Positions 25,481 to 34,398 of a stretch of DNA of 64,000 nt are shown one piece after another. Positions within the stretch are counted from its first letter, which is position 1, and each line of letters starts with the position of its first letter. Origin of the DNA: Actinomycetota bacterium. Its GTDB lineage: Bacteria; Actinomycetota; Aquicultoria; Subteraquimicrobiales; UBA9087. The notes under the pieces were generated by a model. It was not told the origin of the DNA, ran no database searches, and worked only from the letters and a program-made list of their open reading frames with translations. The stretch covers positions 27,028 through 91,027 of the forward strand of contig JASEEZ010000004.1 in the NCBI GenBank assembly GCA_030019215.1, read 5' to 3'. The translations under genes and the position numbers were made by a program.

Positions 25481-27556
25481 ATGGGCTGGATTGCTCGGAT
25501 CTTCGATGAGGCGATTTTTTGGGGGCTGGCGATATTCGCCTTCCTTTACCCTCTTTTGGTCAATCCCTTCTTTGCGCCCGTCTTTGGGCTGATCAAGCTC
25601 ACCTTCTTGAGGGTTGTGGTTATCTTTCTTCTTTTTGCCTGGTCATCAAGGGCACTCGCCGAGGGCGAGTTAAGACTCGTTCGTTCCCCCCTCAACTTGC
25701 CCATTCTGGTTTTTTTGGGGGCCGCTTTCCTGGCTGCGATTTTTTCCATCCATCCATTGACCGCTTTCTTCGGGGAATACAGCCGGTGGGAAGGGTTCTT
25801 CACTCTTCTTTGTTACCTTATTTTGACCGTGGTTGCGATGAACTTTGTTCGGGATGAAGGTCGGTTGCACTCGATCTTGCTGTTCTTGTTTGCCGCTGCC
25901 TCTCTGGTTTCGATCATCGGCATCATCGAACACTACTGGGCGAATGTTGTACTCCTGGTGGCCAAGGTCTATTGTCCGGCTGGATTCGGGAAGCAAACTG
26001 CCTTTGAAAAAGCCCGTTCCTTTGCCACCTTCGGAAATCCGCTGTATCTGGCGGCCTATCTCTCTCTCATATTTCCCTTGGCGGCAACCATTTTCCTGAG
26101 GGGGAACTGTCCTCCAAAGCTCCGGCGGATTCTGCTCCCCACCCTGGTTCTGACCTTTCCTTGCCTGCTCTTTACCTATGGTCGGGCTGCCTGGATTGGT
26201 GTCTTCGTCTCTTTCTTGTTTATTTTCGCTCTCAGTTTTCGAGCAGTTTTGAGGGGCAAGAAAAGGGCCCTTGTTTTCTGTGTCGTCGCACTCCTTTGTC
26301 TCGCCGTCCTTTCGATCCCCGGAAGATATGGTGGTTACACCCTCGTCAGGCGAGTGGTCTCCATAGTTCAATACGAAAGTGCCCTCGCCCGTTTTCAGAT
26401 GTGGCGTCAAACGTTGCCCTTGGTTATGGACCGGCCAATTCTGGGTTCGGGACCGGACACCTACAAGCTGGTCTTTCCGCGGTATAAGCCGGTTGGTTGG
26501 GTGACCGTCTTTCATCAACCTCTTCTGGACAAGGCTCATAACGAGTTGCTTCAGATGGCGGCGACCACGGGATTTTTGGGCCTCCTATCGTATCTGTGGC
26601 TGCTTATCGTTTTTCTCTGGGTTGGAATTCGGGGAATGAAGGGAGCCGAGGAACGTAAATTTATACGTTCCGAGGATGGTTATTCAAAAACCTTGCTTGT
26701 GGGGATCCTTGCGGGGGCTCTGGCCTACCTTGTTCAGATACAATTCAACTTCAGCCAGCTTTCATCCGCTCCCATCTTTTGGCTGATGGTGGGTCTGGCT
26801 GTTGCCATTGGAGGATTTGAGAGACCGACCGGCAAAATCTCTTTAAATCTCGGGGGTCTCTCCGAGAGGACAAGATTAATCATCTTGGGGTTTTTGGCGG
26901 TTCTTTGCATATTTTTGATCGCCGGTTGTTTTAGACTTCTTCTCGCTGATATCCACTTCAATGAGGCCTTAGTCTACCAGCGTGAAGGGAATCTGGATCT
27001 GGCGATAGAGAAAAATCGAAGCGCCGCTGATCTCAATCCTTGGGAGGAGTTGTACTGGCTATCGCTGGGAAAAGCTTATGCCAGGAAGAGTTTTTCCTAC
27101 GAGGATGCTCTCTACGGGAAGTTATTTTTTGAATCGGCCGAGACGACGCTCAAGAAAGCTCAGGTGCTCAACCCCTTAGAGGAAAGCGTTCATTTCGCCA
27201 TAGGTGATGTTTATTTTGAAGGAGGAAAGAGGTTTGGTGACACCTTTTTCTTCGAGGAAGCGGCGGGTGCTTTTAGAGAGGGGCTTAAACTCAATCCGAC
27301 CTCAGCTGAGGGGCACTTTCGTCTGGGCCTCGTCTATGCCCATCTTGCTCAGTATGAACAGGCCGTCTCGGAATGGAATGAGGTAATAGCCCTGGGTTTA
27401 GCTGATGCCAATACCCATTTCAATTTGGGATGGGTCTATGAAAGACAAAATGAAAGCCAACGAGCTAGGGAGGCCTACGAGAAAGCTCTCGAGTTGGACC
27501 CCGCACTTCTGAATGCCAAGAAAGCCTTAAAGCGTTTGAGCGAAAAAGACGATTAG
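25481..27556 (+). CDS. O-antigen ligase-like (Wzy_C) membrane protein with C-terminal TPRs, paralogue 2
   Basis: A 691-residue paralogue of the protein at 16,762. Eleven or twelve hydrophobic helices precede the TPR part. The conserved periplasmic patterns are SIHPLTAFFGEYSRWEGFF near residue 93, RFQMWRQTLPLVMDRPILGSGPD, and KAHNELLQMAATTGFLGLL. The C-terminal third has TPRs ending SQRAREAYEKALELDPALL. It starts four bases after the PQQ-propeller gene and is followed 18 bases later by a TPR protein and a 15-haem cytochrome. That coupling hints at glycan transfer onto or near cytochromes, an inference only. Confidence 0.85.
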   Translation: MGWIARIFDEAIFWGLAIFAFLYPLLVNPFFAPVFGLIKLTFLRVVVIFLLFAWSSRALAEGELRLVRSPLNLPILVFLGAAFLAAIFSIHPLTAFFGEYSRWEGFFTLLCYLILTVVAMNFVRDEGRLHSILLFLFAAASLVSIIGIIEHYWANVVLLVAKVYCPAGFGKQTAFEKARSFATFGNPLYLAAYLSLIFPLAATIFLRGNCPPKLRRILLPTLVLTFPCLLFTYGRAAWIGVFVSFLFIFALSFRAVLRGKKRALVFCVVALLCLAVLSIPGRYGGYTLVRRVVSIVQYESALARFQMWRQTLPLVMDRPILGSGPDTYKLVFPRYKPVGWVTVFHQPLLDKAHNELLQMAATTGFLGLLSYLWLLIVFLWVGIRGMKGAEERKFIRSEDGYSKTLLVGILAGALAYLVQIQFNFSQLSSAPIFWLMVGLAVAIGGFERPTGKISLNLGGLSERTRLIILGFLAVLCIFLIAGCFRLLLADIHFNEALVYQREGNLDLAIEKNRSAADLNPWEELYWLSLGKAYARKSFSYEDALYGKLFFESAETTLKKAQVLNPLEESVHFAIGDVYFEGGKRFGDTFFFEEAAGAFREGLKLNPTSAEGHFRLGLVYAHLAQYEQAVSEWNEVIALGLADANTHFNLGWVYERQNESQRAREAYEKALELDPALLNAKKALKRLSEKDD

Positions 27557-27574
27557 AATAGAGGGGAATTTAAG

Positions 27575-28213
27575 ATGAGTGCAGAGGGGCGAAAAGGAAC
27601 CGATAGGGTTAGTCCCTGGCTTGTGGGAGTAGTCTTCATTCTTTTGGTGGCCATCTTTGTGGTGGGGTTTCTCCTCATCAGAAGGGCCTTTTTTGAGCCA
27701 AAGGTTCCCCAAAGTCTTCTTGAACGCGATCTCATTTACTACCAGGGGCAAGTGAGAGCGAATCCCGAGGATTCGAATGCTCACGCCAATCTGGGCTACC
27801 TCTATTTTCAGAAGGGCAACAGCGGAAAGGCACGCGAGGAGCTTAAAGTGGCTATCAAGCTGAATCCCCGATCGGATATGGCTCATTACTACCTGGCTTT
27901 GGTCTTGGAAAAGGATGGCGAGTTGGAAGAAGCCATTAAAGAGTTGGAGACCACTGTCAAGCTCAGGCCCAGGCACGAGTACGCCTATTTTTTGATGGGA
28001 GAGATCTACATGAAGCAAGAAAGGTACGAACGCGCAATTGAGATGTTCGAAAAGTGCCTGGAGGTCAATCCCACCCTGGCCGATGCCCATTACAACCTGG
28101 GCTTGATTTACGAGAAACAAGGAAAGAAAGATTTGGCAAGAAAAAAATACCAGGAGGCGCTCAAATATATTCCCGACTACCTTGAGGCCAAAGAGGCCCT
28201 GAGGCGTCTGTAA
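27575..28213 (+). CDS. membrane-anchored TPR protein
   Basis: A 212-residue protein with one N-terminal transmembrane helix (residues about 16-38, WLVGVVFILLVAIFVVGFLL) and four or five TPR units after it, for example DSNAHANLGYLYFQKGNSGKAREEL and YERAIEMFEKCLEVNPTLAD. TPRs mediate protein contacts, and similar proteins help assemble cytochromes or glycan machinery. It sits 12 bases upstream of the 15-haem cytochrome and shares TPR style with the O-ligase paralogues, so it may organise them outside the membrane. Confidence 0.8.
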   Translation: MSAEGRKGTDRVSPWLVGVVFILLVAIFVVGFLLIRRAFFEPKVPQSLLERDLIYYQGQVRANPEDSNAHANLGYLYFQKGNSGKAREELKVAIKLNPRSDMAHYYLALVLEKDGELEEAIKELETTVKLRPRHEYAYFLMGEIYMKQERYERAIEMFEKCLEVNPTLADAHYNLGLIYEKQGKKDLARKKYQEALKYIPDYLEAKEALRRL

Positions 28214-28225
28214 AGGGAGCTTTTT

Positions 28226-29449
28226 ATGGGTGAGGAGAAAGAGAAGGGGCGCTCAATCTGGAGGGATTTAACCCGCCGTCAATGGCTCATCCTGGGAACA
28301 ATAGCTTTTCTACTCGTGGTTTTAATCGTCCTTCTGTGGTTTCTCTTGAGGGAGAGGCCTAGGATAGTTAAACCCTTCCGTGCCTATCAATGTCTGGCCT
28401 GTCATCGATTGGAAAAGGGGAAGTATGTCCATTCCCCCTACGGCAATGTCTACTGTACGAGCTGCCACACTCCCCACAAATTGGGGGAAAAATCGAAGCT
28501 CGTGGTTCCCCTTAAGGAACTCTGTCTCTCCTGTCATCCGGGCATCGGGAAGCAGCTCAATTTGAGCTTCGTCCACGATCCGGTGGGCAAGGGAAACTGC
28601 CTGGACTGCCACGAACCCCACGTCGCCGATTATCAGTATCTTTTGAAGAAATCATCGAAGGATCTGTGTGTGGCTTGCCACAGGTTTGTAAAAGAGTTCA
28701 CCATGGCCGACACTCACCTTCCCTTTCTCAACAGGCAGTGTCTCAGCTGTCATGTGGCTCATGGTTCGGAGGAAGATCATGGCCTAATAAAGGGCCAGAA
28801 GATTCTCTGCATCATTTGTCATCGGGAGGTAGGTCGGGTAATTCAACGTCCCTACCCGCATGACCCGGTTGATGGGGGAAGATGTACCGACTGCCATGGC
28901 CCGCACGCCACGGACTTCGCTCGCCAGCTCTACGCACCGAAGACCGAGTTTTGCTTTCTGTGCCATCGAGAGATCTCCCCTTACTTTGACAAGATATCTC
29001 ATCATCCCTTAAATGAGGATTTCTACTGTGCCGACTGTCACGATCCTCACGCCGGGCTTTATCGGTATCTGTTGCCCGAGGAGGGAAACGTTTTTTGCTA
29101 TCTTTGCCACGAGGCTATAGGGCGAACCTATCCGGACTGCGCCCACAACTTCGTGAGCTGGACGAAGGGTAAGGGGCTCTGCCTTAACTGCCACGAAGTG
29201 CACGGTTCTGACTACCCGCCCTTACTCGTCAATGAGTCCGTGGCTCTTTGCAAGAGTTGCCATCTCACCGTTCCTCATGACCGGGTGGATCATCCTTATG
29301 GGCCTCTGTTCATAGATGAACTGAAGGGCACCACCCTTACTTGCACCAGTACCTGTCATGATCCGCATGGAACCGGTCTTCTGGCCATGCTCACCAGTTT
29401 GCCCGATGGGCTTTGCTTAAGGTGTCATCCCGCAAGTGAGTTGCCGTAA
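28226..29449 (+). CDS. membrane-anchored 15-haem cytochrome with doubled CXXCH repeats
   Basis: A 407-residue protein with a cytoplasmic start (KEKGRSIWRDLTRRQW), one transmembrane helix (residues about 20-42) and 14 CxxCH motifs plus one CX3CH (CTSTCH). Haem motifs come in pairs spaced by about 20-25 residues followed by DPH or PHG-type turns, the pattern of the doubled-CXXCH family. It may act as a membrane-tethered relay between quinol oxidising proteins and exported cytochromes. It starts at ATG 28226 after agggag and belongs to the propeller/O-ligase/TPR operon. Confidence 0.88.
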   Translation: MGEEKEKGRSIWRDLTRRQWLILGTIAFLLVVLIVLLWFLLRERPRIVKPFRAYQCLACHRLEKGKYVHSPYGNVYCTSCHTPHKLGEKSKLVVPLKELCLSCHPGIGKQLNLSFVHDPVGKGNCLDCHEPHVADYQYLLKKSSKDLCVACHRFVKEFTMADTHLPFLNRQCLSCHVAHGSEEDHGLIKGQKILCIICHREVGRVIQRPYPHDPVDGGRCTDCHGPHATDFARQLYAPKTEFCFLCHREISPYFDKISHHPLNEDFYCADCHDPHAGLYRYLLPEEGNVFCYLCHEAIGRTYPDCAHNFVSWTKGKGLCLNCHEVHGSDYPPLLVNESVALCKSCHLTVPHDRVDHPYGPLFIDELKGTTLTCTSTCHDPHGTGLLAMLTSLPDGLCLRCHPASELP

Positions 29450-29525
29450 GGTGGCAGATGGCAGATAGCAGATGGCTGATGGCAGATGGCTTATGGCAGA
29501 TGGCAGATGGCAGATGGCGTGCGAG
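29450..29525. repeat. heptamer array (gcagatg type)
   Basis: About ten drifting units of gcagatg (gcagata, gctgatg, gcttatg) directly after the 15-haem gene stop. Confidence 0.7.
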
Positions 29526-29536
29526 GAGGAGATTGA

Positions 29537-29893
29537 GCGGCATTTAGATTTGAGAGTTTAGAGATTTGGCATTTAGCGATCAAATATGCAGGCAAAGTTT
29601 ACGAAATTACGGAATTATTCCCGCAAACAGAAATCTTTGGGCTCACTCAGCAGATTAGACGAGCTGCGGTTTCGGTATCTCTTAATATTGCTGAGGGAGC
29701 TGGCCGAGATAGCGATAAAGACTTTAAACGTTTCTTAGGCATAGCCAATAGCTCCATATTTGAAGTTGTTTCAGGATTTGCGGTAGCTTTAGATAGAGGA
29801 TATGTTACCGAAAGTAGCAATCAGGAAATTTATAGTGCCTCAGAAGTTCTCGCCAAGAAAATTAACTCTTTTAAAAGCACTTTAAGCAATTAA
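29537..29893 (+). pseudogene. four-helix bundle protein (23S rRNA intervening-sequence type), no normal start codon
   Basis: An open frame absent from the track runs from after TGA 29534-29536 to TAA 29891-29893 (118 codons). It reads FESLEIWHLAIKYAGKVYEI, then IFGLTQQIRRAAVSVSLNIA and AEGAGRDSDKDFKRFLGIA, the clear pattern of the S23/IVP four-helix bundle family of unknown function. No ATG, GTG or TTG lies at the expected position, although gaggagga precedes it. Start loss, or replacement of its 5' end by the adjacent heptamer array, seems likely. Confidence 0.65.
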
Positions 29894-30096
29894 ATAGAAA
29901 GTTTTATTGTTGGCTATCGAGTGACCCCGCCATCGGTGGGGGAACGAGCTATATGCTATCGAGCGAACGGCAGTGAGCGGGCCATTGGCTACCGAGGCTG
30001 TGAAGCTGAGCCGTTTTTTCTTGCAGCCGAACTCAAGCCCGTGCTATATATTAAGGAGGCTGTTTTGCCGATAATGTTTGTGTGGAGGTATAGGAG
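29894..30096. other. gene-free stretch with GC palindrome
   Basis: Holds an imperfect copy of the GC palindrome (ccccgccatcggtgggg, 29925-29941) and gctatcgag words at 29913 and 29952. The end has ggagg eight bases before TTG 30097. Confidence 0.45.
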
Positions 30097-31077
30097 TTGA
30101 AGCCGCGTACTTTCCTCATCATAGTGCTCATAGTTCTGTTGCTTCTCCTGGGGGTCTTGGTCTATCTCTACTGGGCTCTTTATCGCCCCTCGGTGCCCGT
30201 CATCAGTCCGCTCAGAGTCAAGGGGATGACCCATCTTACCACCATTTATGGTTATGGGGATAAGCCGGGGGAGTTGATGGGGAGGCCTCACGGGGTCGCC
30301 GTGGACAAGGACGGGAATATTTACATCGCCGATATGGAAAATGCCCGCATTTTGGTCTTCGATAAGACGGCCAAGTTCCTGTTTAAGTTTGGCGAGCGGG
30401 GCACCGGCGAAGGTCAGTTCTTGAATCCCATGGGAGTGGCGGTGGCTCCAAATGGGCGAATTTACGTCACCGAGAATAACCTGAGCAAGGTGCTCATCTT
30501 CAACTCCAAGGGCAAGTTCATCAAGGAGTTCGGGGTGATGATGCCCCTTATGCCCACGGTCGCCCTCAACAAGCTCTATTTGACCACTTATGGTCATGTG
30601 ATAATCTACGATCTGGACGGCAATGAGCTGGCCAAGTGGGGGAAGAAAGGGAAACTTGCCGAGCAGTTCGACTGCCCCACCGGAATCGCCGTCGATAAGG
30701 CGGGTAACGTTTACGTCTCGGACACCCTCAACCTGAGGCTTCAGGCTTTGAACAAGGATGGCGAGGTACTCTGGGTGGTGGGTGAACCCGCCAAGGATAT
30801 AAAGGCTCTCGGACGCCGTTTTGGTCTGCCGGCTGGTCTCACCATAGATGAAAACAACCTTCTCTACCTCGCAGATGCCTTTCATTTCAGCATAAGGGTT
30901 CTGAACACCAAGGGGAAGGAGCTGGCCGAGCTGGGCGGCGAGCTCGGAGAAAAAGAGGGGCAGTTCAACCACGCGGCTGGGATCGCCTCTGCCGGGGGTG
31001 GCGTCTTTGTGGTCGCCGATAAGTATAACGACAGGGTTCAGTTGTTGAAGATTTCCGTTCCAACCTCGCCCGAGTGA
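30097..31077 (+). CDS. membrane-anchored NHL-repeat beta-propeller protein 1
   Basis: A 326-residue protein with an N-terminal transmembrane helix (LIIVLIVLLLLLGVLVYLYW) and about six NHL blades, for example GRPHGVAVDKDGNIYIADMENARILVFD and DCPTGIAVDKAGNVYVSDTLNLRLQALN. NHL propellers are binding scaffolds without known redox cofactors. It lies just upstream of the 6-haem cytochrome gene. NHL propeller genes also accompany filament-forming cytochrome genes such as omcS in Geobacter, so it may help assemble or hold a cytochrome polymer. It starts at TTG 30097 with ggagg eight bases upstream. Confidence 0.82.
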   Translation: MKPRTFLIIVLIVLLLLLGVLVYLYWALYRPSVPVISPLRVKGMTHLTTIYGYGDKPGELMGRPHGVAVDKDGNIYIADMENARILVFDKTAKFLFKFGERGTGEGQFLNPMGVAVAPNGRIYVTENNLSKVLIFNSKGKFIKEFGVMMPLMPTVALNKLYLTTYGHVIIYDLDGNELAKWGKKGKLAEQFDCPTGIAVDKAGNVYVSDTLNLRLQALNKDGEVLWVVGEPAKDIKALGRRFGLPAGLTIDENNLLYLADAFHFSIRVLNTKGKELAELGGELGEKEGQFNHAAGIASAGGGVFVVADKYNDRVQLLKISVPTSPE

Positions 31078-31144
31078 GAAAATTTGTTAATTTTTGTCCC
31101 CATCGTGCCGATAATCGAAATGGAAGGGTGATTAAAAAAAATTC

Positions 31145-31174
31145 TTTACAGGATGTCAAAGGGCGTGCTAAAAT
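31145..31174 (+). promoter_or_regulatory. sigma70-type promoter for the 6-haem cytochrome gene
   Basis: TTTACA (31145-31150) and TAAAAT (31169-31174) are separated by 18 bases. The leader that follows holds a GC palindrome copy (cctccgccgagggcgggg) and a strong gagaggaggtg ribosome-binding site before GTG 31257. Confidence 0.5.
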
Positions 31175-31256
31175 AGGGTTGCCTCCGCCGAGGGCGGGGT
31201 ATAGAGGGGCGCAATGTAGAAAAGATAAATTTTGTTAGTAGAGAGGAGGTGCGAAG

Positions 31257-32078
31257 GTGAGAAAAGCACTTGTTCTAGCACTGATACCAATATTTTTGCT
31301 GGCAATGTCCGGGGCGGCCTTTGCTGCTGGTTACCTTGATGACAGCATTATCCAGGCGATGACGTCTCCTGATGATCCTCACGGTGGCTATGCGAACACC
31401 ACCAACAGGTGCAAGGCCTGTCACGCCGTTCACTTGGCGACCGGAAGCTATCGTCTGTTGAGGGCGAGCACGGCGGCTACAGAGTGCGATTACTGTCATA
31501 AATCCGGCACTGGAATCATCACCACCGTTTCCCGGGTGGATGGTACCACCACTGAAGGCCACACCATGGGCGCTTATGTGAACACGACCGCTCCCGATGA
31601 AGTGGATGCCAGTGCCTTCAAAGCGGGCAGTGGCGGCTTGAAGTGTGCTGACTGTCATTCTGTTCACGACAACAACACTGTCATTCTTTCCGGCAAATCC
31701 AGTAGCAAACTCTTGAAGAACAATCCCGATGGTTACGGCTCGGCCTTTACCACCACCAGCGATGAGAGCCAGTGGTGTGCCGACTGCCACGATGCCAACT
31801 ACGGACTTCACACTCAGTCGAAAACGGTTGGCGGAGCCACGGTTTACGGCCACGACTGCGATACGGCTGGCATGAGCACCACCGCTGATGGTTTTGCCGT
31901 GGTTAGTGCGGCTGACGCTTCCAACAAGGGGCCGACCTGTAAGCAGTGTCACCAGTCAAGTGGCTATCCCCACAGCCAAGGTGGAGCCACTTCCAGAGAT
32001 ATGCTCAAAGATGCATTTAATGGTACCGCCTTGGACGACGTCTGCAATGACTGTCACAACACCGTGTCGTTGCCGTAA
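31257..32078 (+). CDS. secreted 6-haem cytochrome, candidate filament-forming (OmcE/OmcS-like) protein
   Basis: A 273-residue protein with a classic signal peptide (cleavage near AAFAAGY) and six CxxCH motifs. The beginning of the mature part, DPHGGYANTTNRCKACHAVH, resembles small secreted cytochromes whose members build extracellular haem filaments. Seven further histidines (in DPHGG, AVH, EGHTM, SVHD, GLHT, YGHD, YPHS) could supply six distal ligands. The spacers are rich in Ser, Thr and Gly, which would suit O-glycosylation. It has its own promoter and terminator, unusual in this packed locus and fitting a highly expressed product. Filament formation is inference. Confidence 0.85.
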   Translation: MRKALVLALIPIFLLAMSGAAFAAGYLDDSIIQAMTSPDDPHGGYANTTNRCKACHAVHLATGSYRLLRASTAATECDYCHKSGTGIITTVSRVDGTTTEGHTMGAYVNTTAPDEVDASAFKAGSGGLKCADCHSVHDNNTVILSGKSSSKLLKNNPDGYGSAFTTTSDESQWCADCHDANYGLHTQSKTVGGATVYGHDCDTAGMSTTADGFAVVSAADASNKGPTCKQCHQSSGYPHSQGGATSRDMLKDAFNGTALDDVCNDCHNTVSLP

Positions 32079-32130
32079 TACTTCGACAGGCTCAGTATCG
32101 CAGATGTGAGGTTGTCAGCAAATTGAAGAT

Positions 32131-32170
32131 AAAAAAGAGGGACCCCGCCGATGGCGGGGCTCTTTTTTAT
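32131..32170 (+). terminator. intrinsic terminator built on the GC palindrome
   Basis: aaaaaagag, then ccccgccgatggcgggg (32143-32159), then ctctttttt form a stem with a small bulge and a T-run. It ends the 6-haem gene and shows the palindrome used as a terminator stem. Confidence 0.85.
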
Positions 32171-32343
32171 CTGTGGAATCTTCCCTCCGCTTGAACCCGA
32201 AAATTGCATTAGAAACTTGTGACATGTGCTAAGATCAAGCTAACTTATTATATTGGCTAATTTTGCTAATGCAAAATTTGGGTTGAATTAAAATCAAGCA
32301 TGATGTCGGATGACGGATGTCGGAGGAAAGGAGGCGGGACCTG

Positions 32344-34386
32344 TTGAAGGCCAGGAAACTTGGAATCGATGAGTTTGTTCGGTTTGGGTTGATGCTCATT
32401 GCTCTTCTTCTGCCCCTCATCTTCAGCCCCTCTTCTTTATGGAGATATGACTTTCCCAAACTCATCTTCTTACAGATAACGGTGGTTTGCCTGTTGGTCC
32501 TCTGGATTGTCAAGGTGGTAAGCGAGGGGAAGGTAAAGCTTGTCAGGACTCCACTGAATTTACCCGTTTTAGCCTTTCTCCTGGCCGTGGCTATTTCCAC
32601 CTTCACCTCGATTAGTTTTCATACCAGCTTGCTGGGGGAAGGAATCAAATATCACGGTCTTCTGACCCTTTTGATCTACGTCCTCCTTTTCTATCTCCCC
32701 ATCCATTTTTTTGAGAGGAAAAGGGACGTCAAGCTATTCTTGTGGGCGGTGGTGGTCTCCTCCGTCATCGTCTCCATCGTGGGTTTACTTCAACATCTTG
32801 GTTTCATTTTTGGGCGGTGGCATCTCTTTTTCTTCCTCGATCCAAAAAGAATCATGGGGACGATGGGCAACCCCGTATCGCTGGGGGCCTACCTCGTCCT
32901 GGTGTTGCCCTTGAGTTTGGTCCTTTTCTTGGGACAGAGAGAACTCTTCCCCCGGGCTCAGTTTTCCAGGTTCCTCGCATGGGTGGCCCTTCCCTTGCTC
33001 GTTGCCTGCCTGGTCTTTACCTACTCTCGGGCTGCCTGGCTGGCCTCTTTGGCCTCTTTTGCTTTCCTTTTTCTCTTTTTGTCCAAGCGTTTTCTCTTTC
33101 CCTTGAAGAGAACCCTTTTGATGATAGTTGGTGTCCTTGCTGTGCTCTTGATCTTCCAGGGCTTGCCCAAGTTCACCGAGTTTAAGGGACCTTCTTATTC
33201 TCCTGCCGAGAGAGCTCTTTCCGCCGTCAATCTGGGGGAGGGCAGCATCGCCAGCAGACTTCTGATGTGGCGCATCTCATTGAGGGTGGCCTCGGGTTAT
33301 CCCCTCTTTGGAAGCGGCCCGGATACCTTTGCTCTGGCTACCCCGCCTTACAGGCCGGTGGAGTACGGGCGGGTGATAGAGGAGACCGCCAGGTTCTCCT
33401 CCCCCCACAACGATTTTCTGGAAATAGCGGCGACCATGGGGTCTCTTGGACTTTCGACCCATCTCTGGATGGTGATCACCTTTTTTGGCGTGGCTTTTTC
33501 CATGGTGAGAAAGGTCGGGGATGAGTTAAGGTTGCTGGTCGCCGGCATATTGGCGGCCGTCGTGGGTTACCTGATACAGGTTCAGTTCAGTTTTCACTAT
33601 ATCTGTGCGGCTCCTCTTTTCTGGATGCTCATGGGCACGGCACTGGCTCTGGGGAAGATCGGGGGATTCCCTTCCTTTCGTATCGCCGAATTTGATTTTT
33701 TGCCCAGGCTTTCCGGCAATGCTCGGTTCGCGATCTGTGTCTTGGTCGCCTTCGTGGGGGTGGGCTTAATTTCCTTGAGCGTTGGCTTGTTTATCGCCGA
33801 TAGGCAAGCCGCCAGAGCCCTCGCCTATTACAAAGCGGGCTTTTATGAGGGTGCCTTTTCTGCCATCAAGTGTGCCGAGAAGTTAAATCCCTACGAGGAG
33901 CGTTATTTCTTCATGGAGACGCGGATCTGCCGGGCGAAGGCCGAGCGAGATGGCAGCTTGTTTTGGTGGGAAAAGGCGATTGGGGCCGCTCGGCGGGCCC
34001 TCGCGTTGAACCATCGCGACAGGGATGCTTTTGCCACCTTGGCTGACACTTATCTGGCGTCGGCCGAAGCGGGTAATAAGGAGTTCCTCGACGAGGCAAT
34101 TTTGGCCTATAAGGAGATGATCGAGTTTGAACCGAACCACTCCCAGTCCCATTATAATTTGGGGGTGGCCTATTATTTAAAGGGGGAGCTTGATGAGGCG
34201 GTTGCCGAGTGGGAGGAGGCCGCGAGGCTTAAACCGGCCGAGGTCGATGCCTACCGCATGATGGCCAAAGTTTGCGAGAAGAAGGGAGACACCGCCATCG
34301 CCATCCGGGCGTATAAGAAGGTGCTTCAATTGGATCCTGACAACTCGGAGGCCCTTGAGGGCCTGAAGCGATTGGGTGAAAGTTGA
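32344..34386 (+). CDS. O-antigen ligase-like (Wzy_C) membrane protein with C-terminal TPRs, paralogue 3
   Basis: Third paralogue. The track begins at ATG 32317 within heptamer words. I prefer TTG 32344, which has aaaggagg at a suitable distance, giving 680 residues. About twelve hydrophobic helices precede RLLMWRISLRVASGYPLFGSGPD and HNDFLEIAATMGSLG, the Wzy_C catalytic-loop pattern. The C-terminus has TPRs (AIRAYKKVLQLDPDNSEALEGL). It lies between the candidate filament cytochrome and paralogue 4, which starts 12 bases after its stop. Confidence 0.85.
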   Translation: MKARKLGIDEFVRFGLMLIALLLPLIFSPSSLWRYDFPKLIFLQITVVCLLVLWIVKVVSEGKVKLVRTPLNLPVLAFLLAVAISTFTSISFHTSLLGEGIKYHGLLTLLIYVLLFYLPIHFFERKRDVKLFLWAVVVSSVIVSIVGLLQHLGFIFGRWHLFFFLDPKRIMGTMGNPVSLGAYLVLVLPLSLVLFLGQRELFPRAQFSRFLAWVALPLLVACLVFTYSRAAWLASLASFAFLFLFLSKRFLFPLKRTLLMIVGVLAVLLIFQGLPKFTEFKGPSYSPAERALSAVNLGEGSIASRLLMWRISLRVASGYPLFGSGPDTFALATPPYRPVEYGRVIEETARFSSPHNDFLEIAATMGSLGLSTHLWMVITFFGVAFSMVRKVGDELRLLVAGILAAVVGYLIQVQFSFHYICAAPLFWMLMGTALALGKIGGFPSFRIAEFDFLPRLSGNARFAICVLVAFVGVGLISLSVGLFIADRQAARALAYYKAGFYEGAFSAIKCAEKLNPYEERYFFMETRICRAKAERDGSLFWWEKAIGAARRALALNHRDRDAFATLADTYLASAEAGNKEFLDEAILAYKEMIEFEPNHSQSHYNLGVAYYLKGELDEAVAEWEEAARLKPAEVDAYRMMAKVCEKKGDTAIAIRAYKKVLQLDPDNSEALEGLKRLGES

Positions 34387-34398
34387 GGATGAGAAATC

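Noticed and set aside
25670-26539. Minus-strand ORF of 289 residues within O-ligase paralogue 2
   Set aside because: Highly charged, no domain, fully inside a well-supported membrane protein gene.
29989-30972. Minus-strand ORF of 327 residues opposite NHL protein 1
   Set aside because: The forward frame encodes a clear NHL propeller. The reverse frame has no recognisable domain or ribosome-binding site.
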